DNA from: Bacteroidales bacterium
Lineage (GTDB): Bacteria > Bacteroidota > Bacteroidia > Bacteroidales > GCA-2748055
DNA length: 36,951 nucleotides
Assembly (NCBI GenBank): GCA_016936975.1
Contig: JAFGWU010000059.1
Span: 1 to 36,951, forward strand
Direction: 5' to 3'
Of the stretch, positions 25,392 through 33,538 are shown piece after piece. A program made the position numbers and the translations under genes. The notes below the pieces were generated by a model. That model was given only the letters and a program-made list of their open reading frames with translations, was not told the origin of the DNA and searched no databases. Positions within the stretch are counted from its first letter, which is position 1, and each line of letters begins with the position of its first letter.

Positions 25392-28300
25392 TCAGGCATT
25401 ATCTGTCTCCTTCCCCGGTTGTTTTCTGTAATCCGAAGGCTTTAATCCGTAATGCTCCCTGAAGCATTTAGTGAAGTAGGAGAGGTTGCTGAAACCCGAA
25501 TTCAGTGCAATTTCCGTGACGCTCTGATCGCTTTGCTCCAGCAGGCCGGCCGCCCGTTTTAACCGGAGCTTGCGGATGAATTTACTTGGTGACAACCCGG
25601 TCAGGGCAAAGATCTTCCGGTAGAGCTGGGTATCACCCAGTCCCGATTTTGTCTGCAGGTCTCTCACCTCAAAATTCAGGTCGTCGATGTGTTCTTCCAC
25701 GATCTTCATGATGCGGTTCATAAATTGCAGGTCGTGTGAATTCAGGACAATCTCCTTGGTTGAAATATCCGGGCTCCCTGCAAACCTGTTCCTCAGGTTC
25801 CGGCGCTGTTCTATCAGGTTCTTCACCCTGGTTTTTAACTCCTGGATGTTGAAGGGCTTAATGATATAATCATCGGCGGCTGTTTCAAGTCCTTCAATGC
25901 GGCTGTCGACATCTGCCTTAGCCGTCAGCATGATGAACGGGATATGACTGGTCCGCTCATTGCTCTTGATGTGCCTGCAAAACTCAATACCGTCGATACC
26001 GGGCATCATGATATCGGAGATGATCAGGTCGGGGATGTTTTTTATGGCCAGTTTCAGACCTTCCTCCCCGTTTTCGGCCTTTTCAACCAGGTAATCCTGC
26101 TCAAATTGCTCGGCCAGGTACGACCGCAGTTCGTCATTGTCCTCAACGATCAGGATCTGAACAGTATGTTTCCCCGGTTTGCGCTCCTCAACACCATCCT
26201 CTTTATTACCCGTTTCTTCAACCGGCACCCTTTCCGTTTCTCCCTTCTTCTCCTCAGGCTCCCTGAGAATGATGTATTCCGATTCTTTCAGATGACCTGT
26301 CCCAACCGGTATGGAGACCACAAAGGTGGTTCCGGCACCAGGACTGCTTCGGACCTCAATATTCCCCTTGAGCAGCAAAACCAGCTCCCTGGTGAGCGAC
26401 AGTCCGATACCGGTTCCCCCGCCATCCAGGTGGCGGTGTTCATCGGCCTGGTAGAACCGGTCGAATATATGCGCCAGATTTTTCTCATCAATACCCGGAC
26501 CGCTGTCGGAGACATTAATCCTTATAATATGGTTATCATCCTGGTTTTCCGCATCCGGGACGTCCACGATACATGTTATCTCCCCCTCTTCGGGAGTGTA
26601 TTTGAAAGCGTTTGACAACAAGTTGTTAAGGATCGTTTCCAGTTTACCCCTGTCGAAACAGGTCACCAGTTCACCATCCGGCAGGAGGTAATCATACTTT
26701 ATCCGGTTTTTCTCGGCCAGTGAAAGGAATGAAGCGAAAATGAGCCTGAGGAATTTAAAGATATCTGCCCGGACGAGTTCAATCTTCAGTTTCCCGCTGT
26801 CGAGCCTGGAGATATCCAGCAGCTGGTTGACCAGGCTCAGCAGGCGGAGTCCGTTACGCCGGATGACTCCCATGTTTTCGTACTGTTTATCCCCGGGTTT
26901 CATTTTTTCCATGATCTCCTCGAGCGGGTTGAGGATCAGCGTGATCGGGGTGCGAAACTCGTGGGAAATGTTGGCAAAGAAGCGGGTTTTCATCTGGTCC
27001 ATCTGGAGGATCCGGGCATCCTTCTCTTCAATCCCCCGGGTGCGTTCCCTGACCTGCCGTTCCAGGTTTTCCTTATCCCTTCTGAGCCTGTAGGTGCGCC
27101 AGCGGATAAAGCCTGCAATCATGAAAAGGAGAATCAAAATATAGATGGCGTATGCCAGTCCGCTTCGCCACCAGGGAGGATGGACAATTATATCCAGGGA
27201 TGCACCTTCCCGGTTCCATTTCCCGTCGTTATTGGAGCCGGTTACCCAGAAGGTGTAATGCCCCGGCTTCAGGTCGGTGAAATCCGCAAACCGCCTGGTT
27301 CCCAGGTAAACGGTATCGGGATTCAGTCCAAGCATCCTGTACCTGTACCGGTTCTTGGCCGTATTGGTGTAATTCAACGCGGCAAATTCAAAGGATATGA
27401 AATTTTCGTCATGCCTCAGTTCAAGTTCCTTCGTTTCGGTGATCGATTTTTTCAGCGGGGAATCTCCGCCCACGGGAACCGGTTCATTGAAAAGACTGAA
27501 GCCGGTGATCACAACCGGGGGTTCATAGGGATTCATTGTTACCTCTTCGGGGTAGAAATAGGTAATTCCGTTTCCCCCGCCGAAAAACATCTCCCCGGAC
27601 GGACTTTTAAAATAGGCGCCGAAAGCGAATTGCCTGCCGTGCAGGCCGTCGAGCTCGTTGAAATTATCGAACCGTTCCTTCACGGGATCGAACCTCGACA
27701 GACCGTTGTTGGTGCTGAGCCATAAATTCCCGGATGCATCAATGAGTATACCCAGTACAATATTTCCGGGCAGTCCGTCATCCTCGGTGTAAATAGTGAA
27801 CTCCCCGGTTTCTATATGTAATTTATTCAGGCCCCCTCCCCCCGTGGCGATCCATAAGATCCCTGTGCCGTCCTCCACAACCGCGCGGATGGTGTTATAG
27901 CTGAGGCTGTTCGGATTATCATCCTCATGAGCGTAATGGATCAGTTCATCGGGTTTTTCGCTGTTACCCCGGATAAACCGGTAAAGGCCTTCAAACGTAC
28001 CCAGCCAGAGGGATCCGTCCAGGCCTTCATACACATTGAGCACCCCGGGGTTCCAGTCGGGACTTTCCGGGTCGGCGGGATCTTTTTTATAGGATTTGAA
28101 TTGTTCGGTCCCGGGATCGAACCGGTTCAATCCGCCGGACAGGGTTGCCAGCCACAGGATGCCTTCCCGGTCCCTGATCACGCTTATCACGTGATTGGCT
28201 CCGGGGGAGTTCGGATCATCCGGGTCGTGCAGAAAATGCCTGAAGGTCATGGTCTCGGTATCCAGCCTCTTCAATCCGACCACGCCGCCCATCCAAAGGA

Positions 28301-29855
28301 TCCCGGGGGGCTCCTCGCAAATGGCCTCGACATTGTTGTCGTTAATGCTGTTCGGATCGTCGGGATCATGGGTGTAGTTAGTGATATGCCCGGTTGTCCG
28401 GTCGAGCCTGAACAGGCCGTACCCCAACGTTCCGATCCAGAGGATTCCTTTGCTGTCTTCGAAAATTGAGAAGATGTTATCCTGCGGCAAACCATTCGGC
28501 TTTATGGGATTGGTTTGCAGGAGACGGAACTTTCGTTTATGGGGATCATATTTGTTTAACCCGCCTGCGAGCGTGCCAAACCATAAGATCCCATTTTGAT
28601 CGATGAGGGCCGTTTCGATGAAATCTGAAGAGATGCTGGCCGGATCAAGGAGATCATTTTTAAAGGTTGCGAATGTTCCAGTTTCCGGGTCAAACCGGGT
28701 AATACCGTCTGCAAACTCAAAGGATGTCGTTACCGAAACGACCCAGATGGCCCCGTCATGTCCGAACTCAATAGATTTAACTTTTCCAGGTTTGATGCTG
28801 AAAGGATCAGCAGGATCATGGCGGTACAGGATCATGGTATCCCTTTCCCGCTCATACATTGCCAGGCCATCACCCGTCCCGATCCAGAATGTTCCGTCCG
28901 GGCCCGGTGCCAGTTTATTGATATAATTGACCGGAGAGGATGGATCGGGGTGGATCGGGTAACGTCGGAAACCATCTTTTTCCTCAAGATACCTTAAGAG
29001 GCCGAGACGTTCGGTTCCAGCCCATAAGGTTCCCGATGTATCTTCCGTGATCGCGGTGATGCAGGAATGGATGGGGAGCGACGGATTGCCCGGGATATCG
29101 GAATAGTGGATAAACCGGTCTGCTTTACCCTCCCGACCGGGCAGATATCGGTCCAAACCGCTCCTGCATGTACCGATCCATAAGCTTCCGGATCGATCGG
29201 TATGAAGTGTTGAAATGTAATTTTCTGAAAGAGTGCCCGGATCGGATGGATCGTTTTGATACCGGGTGAGCGTTCCGGTGGCTTCCCGGTACCGGTACAG
29301 TCCGCCGCTTAATCCTATGCTTGCGTCCGGTATCGTCCCTATCCAGATGTTCCCGTTGCCATCCCCGGTGACGGAACTCGCGTAACCCGACAGGCCGGAG
29401 GGATCTTCGGGACCGACAGGGAAACGGGTGAAATTATCAGTGGCCCGGTTATACCTGTTCAGTTCTCCGGTAAAAAAGCTGATCCAGAGGTTGCCCGATC
29501 CGTCTTCATACAGGAATTCAGTGACAAAGTTATCCGACAGGCTTGTTGAATCATCGTGGCTGTTGGTATAATGCCTGAATTCATACCCGTCGTAACGGTA
29601 CAGTCCATCCTCTCCGGAAGCCAGCCAGATGAATCCCCTGCTGTCTTCGTGGACACGCATAATGACCTTACTGATTCCCTCGGCATCTCCGAGGTGCTCG
29701 AATTCTATACGTTCTGAAAAAGTTCCCGTCGGGTCGTCCCGGGCCGCCAGGGAACAGAATGATAAAAGGGTGATGATGAACAGAATAAATTTCCGGTGGA
29801 GAGTAAATTCAGGGCGGGTAAGCATGCCTGGATTCAGGTTTCGTTTTGCTTTCAT
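25392..29855 (-). CDS. Hybrid two-component system sensor/regulator (HTCS)
   Basis: One 1487-residue protein with a full signalling pathway. It has an N-terminal signal/anchor (KFILFIITLLSFCSLAA), then about a dozen two-component propeller repeats (WIGTxxxGLxRY... DPxDPxSLS) to about residue 770, then a Y_Y_Y domain and a transmembrane helix (LAYAIYILILLFMIAGFIRW, about residues 890-910). The cytoplasmic side has a HisKA with His965 (ISHEFRTP), an HATPase with N and G boxes (LLSNAFKYTP; GTGIGLSL), a receiver with Asp1281 (ISDIMMPG) and a C-terminal AraC-type DNA-binding domain. Such proteins usually sense an oligosaccharide in the periplasm and control an adjacent polysaccharide locus, but no susC/susD or glycoside hydrolase is here. 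The start could also be Met11. Confidence 0.95.
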   Translation of the reverse strand: MKAKRNLNPGMLTRPEFTLHRKFILFIITLLSFCSLAARDDPTGTFSERIEFEHLGDAEGISKVIMRVHEDSRGFIWLASGEDGLYRYDGYEFRHYTNSHDDSTSLSDNFVTEFLYEDGSGNLWISFFTGELNRYNRATDNFTRFPVGPEDPSGLSGYASSVTGDGNGNIWIGTIPDASIGLSGGLYRYREATGTLTRYQNDPSDPGTLSENYISTLHTDRSGSLWIGTCRSGLDRYLPGREGKADRFIHYSDIPGNPSLPIHSCITAITEDTSGTLWAGTERLGLLRYLEEKDGFRRYPIHPDPSSPVNYINKLAPGPDGTFWIGTGDGLAMYERERDTMILYRHDPADPFSIKPGKVKSIEFGHDGAIWVVSVTTSFEFADGITRFDPETGTFATFKNDLLDPASISSDFIETALIDQNGILWFGTLAGGLNKYDPHKRKFRLLQTNPIKPNGLPQDNIFSIFEDSKGILWIGTLGYGLFRLDRTTGHITNYTHDPDDPNSINDNNVEAICEEPPGILWMGGVVGLKRLDTETMTFRHFLHDPDDPNSPGANHVISVIRDREGILWLATLSGGLNRFDPGTEQFKSYKKDPADPESPDWNPGVLNVYEGLDGSLWLGTFEGLYRFIRGNSEKPDELIHYAHEDDNPNSLSYNTIRAVVEDGTGILWIATGGGGLNKLHIETGEFTIYTEDDGLPGNIVLGILIDASGNLWLSTNNGLSRFDPVKERFDNFNELDGLHGRQFAFGAYFKSPSGEMFFGGGNGITYFYPEEVTMNPYEPPVVITGFSLFNEPVPVGGDSPLKKSITETKELELRHDENFISFEFAALNYTNTAKNRYRYRMLGLNPDTVYLGTRRFADFTDLKPGHYTFWVTGSNNDGKWNREGASLDIIVHPPWWRSGLAYAIYILILLFMIAGFIRWRTYRLRRDKENLERQVRERTRGIEEKDARILQMDQMKTRFFANISHEFRTPITLILNPLEEIMEKMKPGDKQYENMGVIRRNGLRLLSLVNQLLDISRLDSGKLKIELVRADIFKFLRLIFASFLSLAEKNRIKYDYLLPDGELVTCFDRGKLETILNNLLSNAFKYTPEEGEITCIVDVPDAENQDDNHIIRINVSDSGPGIDEKNLAHIFDRFYQADEHRHLDGGGTGIGLSLTRELVLLLKGNIEVRSSPGAGTTFVVSIPVGTGHLKESEYIILREPEEKKGETERVPVEETGNKEDGVEERKPGKHTVQILIVEDNDELRSYLAEQFEQDYLVEKAENGEEGLKLAIKNIPDLIISDIMMPGIDGIEFCRHIKSNERTSHIPFIMLTAKADVDSRIEGLETAADDYIIKPFNIQELKTRVKNLIEQRRNLRNRFAGSPDISTKEIVLNSHDLQFMNRIMKIVEEHIDDLNFEVRDLQTKSGLGDTQLYRKIFALTGLSPSKFIRKLRLKRAAGLLEQSDQSVTEIALNSGFSNLSYFTKCFREHYGLKPSDYRKQPGKETDNA

Positions 29856-29948
29856 TTAGTATTCCGGAATGTGGTCAGAGGATTGCAGGATTTACATTGC
29901 TGAAAATAAATATAAAAAAAATAATTAACTGTTCCTGTCCCCATTATC

Positions 29949-29977
29949 ACATATCGTGCATAATCTGTATGATATGT
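29949..29977. promoter_or_regulatory. Inverted repeat in the HTCS/lipoprotein divergent region
   Basis: ACATATC (29949-29955) and GATATGT (29971-29977) form a perfect 7-bp inverted repeat with a 15-base spacer, lying between two divergent genes (starts 29855 and 30041). This is a plausible operator shape, possibly for the HTCS AraC domain, but that is inference from position alone. Confidence 0.4.
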
Positions 29978-30040
29978 TATAGCATGGGCGATCCGCTGTT
30001 TTTAATTTACGTTCAGTATTATTAACCAAAACCTTGCATT

Positions 30041-30724
30041 ATGAAAACATTACGATTGCTTAAACGTACCCCGGTACTTACCGGGTTCAGCTTCATGCTG
30101 ATGTTGTTACTGCTCGCCGGCTGTGAAAAGAAAGAAGGCTTTATTAATGCGGCCGACGAATCCCCCGGCGCCCTGCTGAAAAGTGCAGGTGTTGTTGATA
30201 TGGCTATTGAGCTAAAGGGCTCGACCCATTTCCCGTCTTATGCTCTCAAAGAGCAAAGAGTGATCTCACCGTGGGACTTGAATATGCTTGAATGCAAAGC
30301 CACCCTTACACCTGTCGGGAAACAGGATTATATCCTGGAAACTGAAGAGTATTTTGGCACCATGTTATTCAGGAAAATAAGTTATGAGGTGAAGATGACC
30401 CCCGGCGGATCATTGAAATTCTGCTGGCCGGAGACCTGGGAGGAATTGGATTTTTCGACAGGGCAGGTGGTCCCGAACACCATGTCGGTACTTGAACAGA
30501 TGAGGCTGCATACCGGCTGTGAAATTTATGGAGGTCCGGGTGTCGCACAGGGAACGGTTCTCTATAAAGGCCATTTCGACGGTACTGTATTTTATGCTGC
30601 CATAATGGTAATTGGAGAACAGAAGGAATTTGGTACAGTCGCACCCTTTTATACCACTCCTCCATTAATTGACGGCCCCATCAAATTCGAATTTTCCATA
30701 GAGCTGGAGGTGGTTGAGGAGTGA
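30041..30724 (+). CDS. Hypothetical lipoprotein divergent from the HTCS
   Basis: I do not recognise the 227-residue product. It has a clear lipoprotein signal with lipobox LLAGC (MLMLLLLAGCEKK, Cys about residue 29), so it would be membrane-anchored in the envelope. The mature part is acidic and beta-rich with aromatic residues and contains GTVLYKGHFDGTVFYAAIMVI, with no transmembrane helices. It is divergent from the HTCS by 185 bases, and a strong terminator follows, so it is monocistronic and a plausible HTCS target. Confidence 0.8.
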   Translation: MKTLRLLKRTPVLTGFSFMLMLLLLAGCEKKEGFINAADESPGALLKSAGVVDMAIELKGSTHFPSYALKEQRVISPWDLNMLECKATLTPVGKQDYILETEEYFGTMLFRKISYEVKMTPGGSLKFCWPETWEELDFSTGQVVPNTMSVLEQMRLHTGCEIYGGPGVAQGTVLYKGHFDGTVFYAAIMVIGEQKEFGTVAPFYTTPPLIDGPIKFEFSIELEVVEE

Positions 30725-30791
30725 GACCCTCCGGCTGATCCCTTCTTATAATCTGCACCTATTTATAAAGTTTTAGGTGTCTGTGCAAGGG

Positions 30792-30829
30792 AGCCGTACC
30801 CCTTTATGATTCCGGGGTGCGGCTTTTTT
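30792..30829 (+). terminator. Intrinsic terminator after the lipoprotein gene
   Basis: GCCGTACCCC (30793-30802) and GGGGTGCGGC (30814-30823) pair over 10 positions with one G-T wobble (11 with the flanking A-T), followed by six T. Confidence 0.85.
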
Positions 30830-31069
30830 GCTTGCAGAACCAATGCAGACTGCAGACTATTTGCCGTTTTACGGGATAGGCTGTAGCCATGCCAGGCGTG
30901 GAATATTTACGATTTTAGCAGTTTACTGGGCTAAATGAAGAATCAAGACACTGAACCAGATCCCGAAACAAGTTCGGGATTAGTTCGACTGAACAGATTC
31001 GGTTCGTTCCACTCCCGAACCTGCAGTCTCACTAATTCTGCACCCTGCACCCTGAACCCTGGACCTTAC
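30830..31069. other. Gene-free stretch with a hairpin
   Basis: ATCCCGAA (30960-30967) and TTCGGGAT (30973-30980) form a perfect 8-bp hairpin with a 5-base loop but no T tract on either strand, resembling a dispersed palindromic element. A short CACCCTG-like repeat follows near 31040-31065. I see no gene here. Confidence 0.6.
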
Positions 31070-31552
31070 TCACAGAACTTTCAAATACACCACCTTGTCA
31101 TCCCCCTCATCATAGAAATCCTCGAAGTATCCCTTGATGCGGAAATCATTTTTTTCGTAGAAGGTGCGGGTGGGAGCATAGAGCTCCTTTGAGGAGGTTT
31201 CGGCGTAGATAGCATGACCGCCGAGTTTCCGGATGGCGATTTCGGTTTCCAGGAGCAGTTTTTTCCCGATACCGCGGTTATGGAAATCGTTGTGGGTGGC
31301 GATCCAGTAAAGATCAAAACTGTGCAGGGTGCAGGGGATGAGTCCGAAACAGCTGTATCCGACCGTTTCGCCGTCAACCTCCGCGAAGATGAACTCGTAA
31401 CCGCTTTCGGTTCCCTTTTTTAAATACTCCTCCACCAGCTCCACAGCAATCAGCACCTCATCCTCCCTGAAGAATCCCGTTGAGCGTACGATCGACTCGA
31501 CATGCTCCTTATCGCTCCACATTACATTTTTTCTGAGATTTACCGTTTCCAT
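31070..31552 (-). CDS. GNAT family N-acetyltransferase, last gene of the kamA operon
   Basis: A 160-residue single-domain GNAT. The acetyl-CoA pyrophosphate-binding motif A is seen as DLYWIATHNDFHNRGIGKKLLLE (RGIGKKL for Q/RxxGxG/A), followed by AIYAETSSKELYAPTRTFYEKNDFRIKGYFEDFY, a standard GNAT C-terminal part with a Tyr (FYEK) in the catalytic position. The substrate cannot be read from sequence; a small amine made by this operon is the contextual guess. It starts 5 bases after the stop of the upstream ATP-grasp gene. It is much shorter than AblB beta-lysine acetyltransferases and I do not claim it is one. Confidence 0.88.
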   Translation of the reverse strand: METVNLRKNVMWSDKEHVESIVRSTGFFREDEVLIAVELVEEYLKKGTESGYEFIFAEVDGETVGYSCFGLIPCTLHSFDLYWIATHNDFHNRGIGKKLLLETEIAIRKLGGHAIYAETSSKELYAPTRTFYEKNDFRIKGYFEDFYDEGDDKVVYLKVL

Positions 31553-31557
31553 AGCCT

Positions 31558-32523
31558 TTATATTGCATTATTCAATATCCGTTCGATCAGCATGGTATAA
31601 CTGATGCCGCCTTCTGAACAGGCAGCCACAAAGCCGGCATCGGGAGCAATGCACGGATTGGCATTCACCTCAAGCACCCAGGGATGATTTTCCCGGTCGA
31701 CCCGGAAATCCACCCGCATGTAGCCCCTCATGTCAAATACGTCCCAGCATTTCAGGCTGATCTCTTTCATCCTTTCGACCAGCGTCCGGTCCTTTTCCGG
31801 CAGATCAAAGGTCCGGATGGTTTTTCCGTACTCGAAGGAGCCGCTGTCCCACTTGGAGGCATAGTTGAGGATCTTCGGTTTATCTTCGGGATAATCAACG
31901 TAGAGCATCTCGGCAACGGGCATCACCTCGGGGCCGTGACTTCCTGCCAGCAGGGTGATGTTGAACTCCCGTCCGTCGATATACTCTTCCAGGAACCGGT
32001 CCCTGGTACGCCTGTCAGTCGAAAAGTTTCTGAAATCAAATCTCCGGCCATCCACGATCGATGCATCGGTGATGCCGGCTGAACCGTCTTCCCAAACCGG
32101 TTTCAGGATATACTGTTTATGCGGATCCGGTCCGGGCTCATCAGCGGGGAGAAACCATGCCGGGGTAGGGAGCCCGTAAAGCTTCATCATCTGTTTCGTA
32201 CGCACCTTATCCGTGGTGACCATCAGTGCATAACTGCCCGACCCGGTGAAGGGGATCTGCATGGACTCCAGCAATGAAGCGGGCAGGTGGATGAGGGAGC
32301 CCTTCCCGTCGACCGTTTCAACCAGGTTGAAGACCACATCGGGATCGATCGATTCAATCAGGTCCTTCACAATCTCGATATTCAGGTTGAAAAAAGCCCT
32401 CCTGGTGGTATGTCCGAGCTCCCGGAGTACCTTCTCCACCGCATCCGCCTGGACGAGCACATCCAGCTCATCGTTTCCGGGTTGGTCAGACAGCGAATTG
32501 ATCAGCAGGAGCGCGTTTTTCAT
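31558..32523 (-). CDS. ATP-grasp enzyme, D-Ala-D-Ala-ligase-like (second of two)
   Basis: A 321-residue ATP-grasp ligase. Landmarks are NLVETVDGKG (66-75, where Ddl has its N-terminal substrate loop), the ATP-binding lysines in TTDKVRTK (Lys106) and YILKPVW (Lys141), the adenine/hinge EEYIDGREFN (179-188), and metal ligands Asp272 (MRVDFR), Glu285 and Asn287 (LEVNANP). The family activates a carboxylate as acyl phosphate and joins it to an amine. The ending LEVNANPCIAPDAGF differs from Ddl and from its neighbour, so a different substrate pair is likely. Its start overlaps the upstream ATP-grasp gene by 38 bases in another frame, implying coupled translation. Confidence 0.88.
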   Translation of the reverse strand: MKNALLLINSLSDQPGNDELDVLVQADAVEKVLRELGHTTRRAFFNLNIEIVKDLIESIDPDVVFNLVETVDGKGSLIHLPASLLESMQIPFTGSGSYALMVTTDKVRTKQMMKLYGLPTPAWFLPADEPGPDPHKQYILKPVWEDGSAGITDASIVDGRRFDFRNFSTDRRTRDRFLEEYIDGREFNITLLAGSHGPEVMPVAEMLYVDYPEDKPKILNYASKWDSGSFEYGKTIRTFDLPEKDRTLVERMKEISLKCWDVFDMRGYMRVDFRVDRENHPWVLEVNANPCIAPDAGFVAACSEGGISYTMLIERILNNAI

Positions 32524-33529
32524 GCGGCGACTTTATTTTCTGAACTGCGGAGCTCATGATCATGGTCATGAGTTCCCGGTAGCCTATTCCATTAAGGTGC
32601 GCAAGAATGGGCAGGTCGGAGTGCTCCGGGTGCATTCCGGCGAGCGGGTTGACCTCCAGGAAATACGGCTGTCCCTGCTCATCAAAGCGGATATCGACGC
32701 GCCCGGCATCTTCACAACGGAGGGTTCTCCAGACCTTCAGCGCCAGGTCTGCACAGGCCTGTGTTGCATCAGGATCGGTCAGGGTGTAAATGATTCGCTC
32801 CTCGCACTCCTCCTTGTTGACATAGGAATAGACATTCTCCTCGGCATTCTCCTTCAGGATGATCTCGATGACGCCGACACAAACGGCCCTGTCACCGGTC
32901 CCGACAATCCCGGCCGTGAACTCCCGTCCGCCCAGGTAGGTTTCCACCAGCACCGGTTGTTTGTACCTTTCCAGCAGGGTGGTACAGACGGTTTCGAGCT
33001 GCTGCCGCTCCCTGATCACCGATTGGGGATTGATCCCTTTTCCGGTTCCCTCGGCCACCGGTTTGGCAAACAGGGGGAAGGGCAGGTTAACGGAGGAAAT
33101 ATCTTCCGGGGTGTAAACCACATGATGCTCCGGGGTTGGTATGCCGGCCTCCTTCACAACCACTTTCGTGAGGGCCTTGTCGAGGGTCAGGGCCATGACC
33201 AGGGGCCCCGAGAATACATAAGGGATGCGGTATGCATCGAGCAGTGCCGGTATCTGGGCTTCGCGGGCGGCCCCATAGAGCCCCTCGGCAATGTTAAAGA
33301 CGATATCCCAGCGGTCGCCCCGGGCAAGCCGTCCGACCAGGTTCCAGATATGTCCGATCCGGTCGGTGCGGTACCCCAGTTCATTAAGGGTCCCCTCGAT
33401 GGCGGCGATGGTTCCCTCCCTGTCGAACTCGGCGGTCTCCTCCTCGCTGAATCCCATATTCAGGTATTCATCCCTGAGGTCGTAGGTGATCCCAACTATA
33501 ATAGGTGTTTGATATCTGTTGTGTTTCAT
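32486..33529 (-). CDS. ATP-grasp enzyme, D-Ala-D-Ala-ligase-like (first of two)
   Basis: A 347-residue ATP-grasp ligase, only distantly similar to the next gene. It has IVFNIAEGLYGAAREAQIPALLD (N-terminal Ddl-like substrate region), ATP lysines in TLDKALTK (Lys118) and LFAKPV (Lys156), glycine-rich loop AEGTGKGI, hinge VETYLGGREFT (195-205), and metal ligands Asp279, Glu292, Asn294 (RVDIRFDEQGQPYFLEVNPLAGMHPEHSDLP). The last part resembles Ddl EVNTxPG. The chromosomal Ddl proper is more likely elsewhere, and this one is probably a pathway ligase. It starts 9 bases after the GNAT-deacetylase gene. Confidence 0.88.
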   Translation of the reverse strand: MKHNRYQTPIIVGITYDLRDEYLNMGFSEEETAEFDREGTIAAIEGTLNELGYRTDRIGHIWNLVGRLARGDRWDIVFNIAEGLYGAAREAQIPALLDAYRIPYVFSGPLVMALTLDKALTKVVVKEAGIPTPEHHVVYTPEDISSVNLPFPLFAKPVAEGTGKGINPQSVIRERQQLETVCTTLLERYKQPVLVETYLGGREFTAGIVGTGDRAVCVGVIEIILKENAEENVYSYVNKEECEERIIYTLTDPDATQACADLALKVWRTLRCEDAGRVDIRFDEQGQPYFLEVNPLAGMHPEHSDLPILAHLNGIGYRELMTMIMSSAVQKIKSPHEKRAPADQFAV

Positions 33530-33538
33530 ATTGAATGA

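Noticed and set aside
31070-31552. ablB beta-lysine acetyltransferase
   Set aside because: At 160 residues it is much shorter than AblB proteins and shows only generic GNAT motifs; the link to beta-lysine rests on context alone.
32246-33538. Long plus-strand open frame (430 codons) opposite the ATP-grasp genes
   Set aside because: The minus-strand proteins carry full ATP-grasp catalytic residues; the opposite frame shows no family features.
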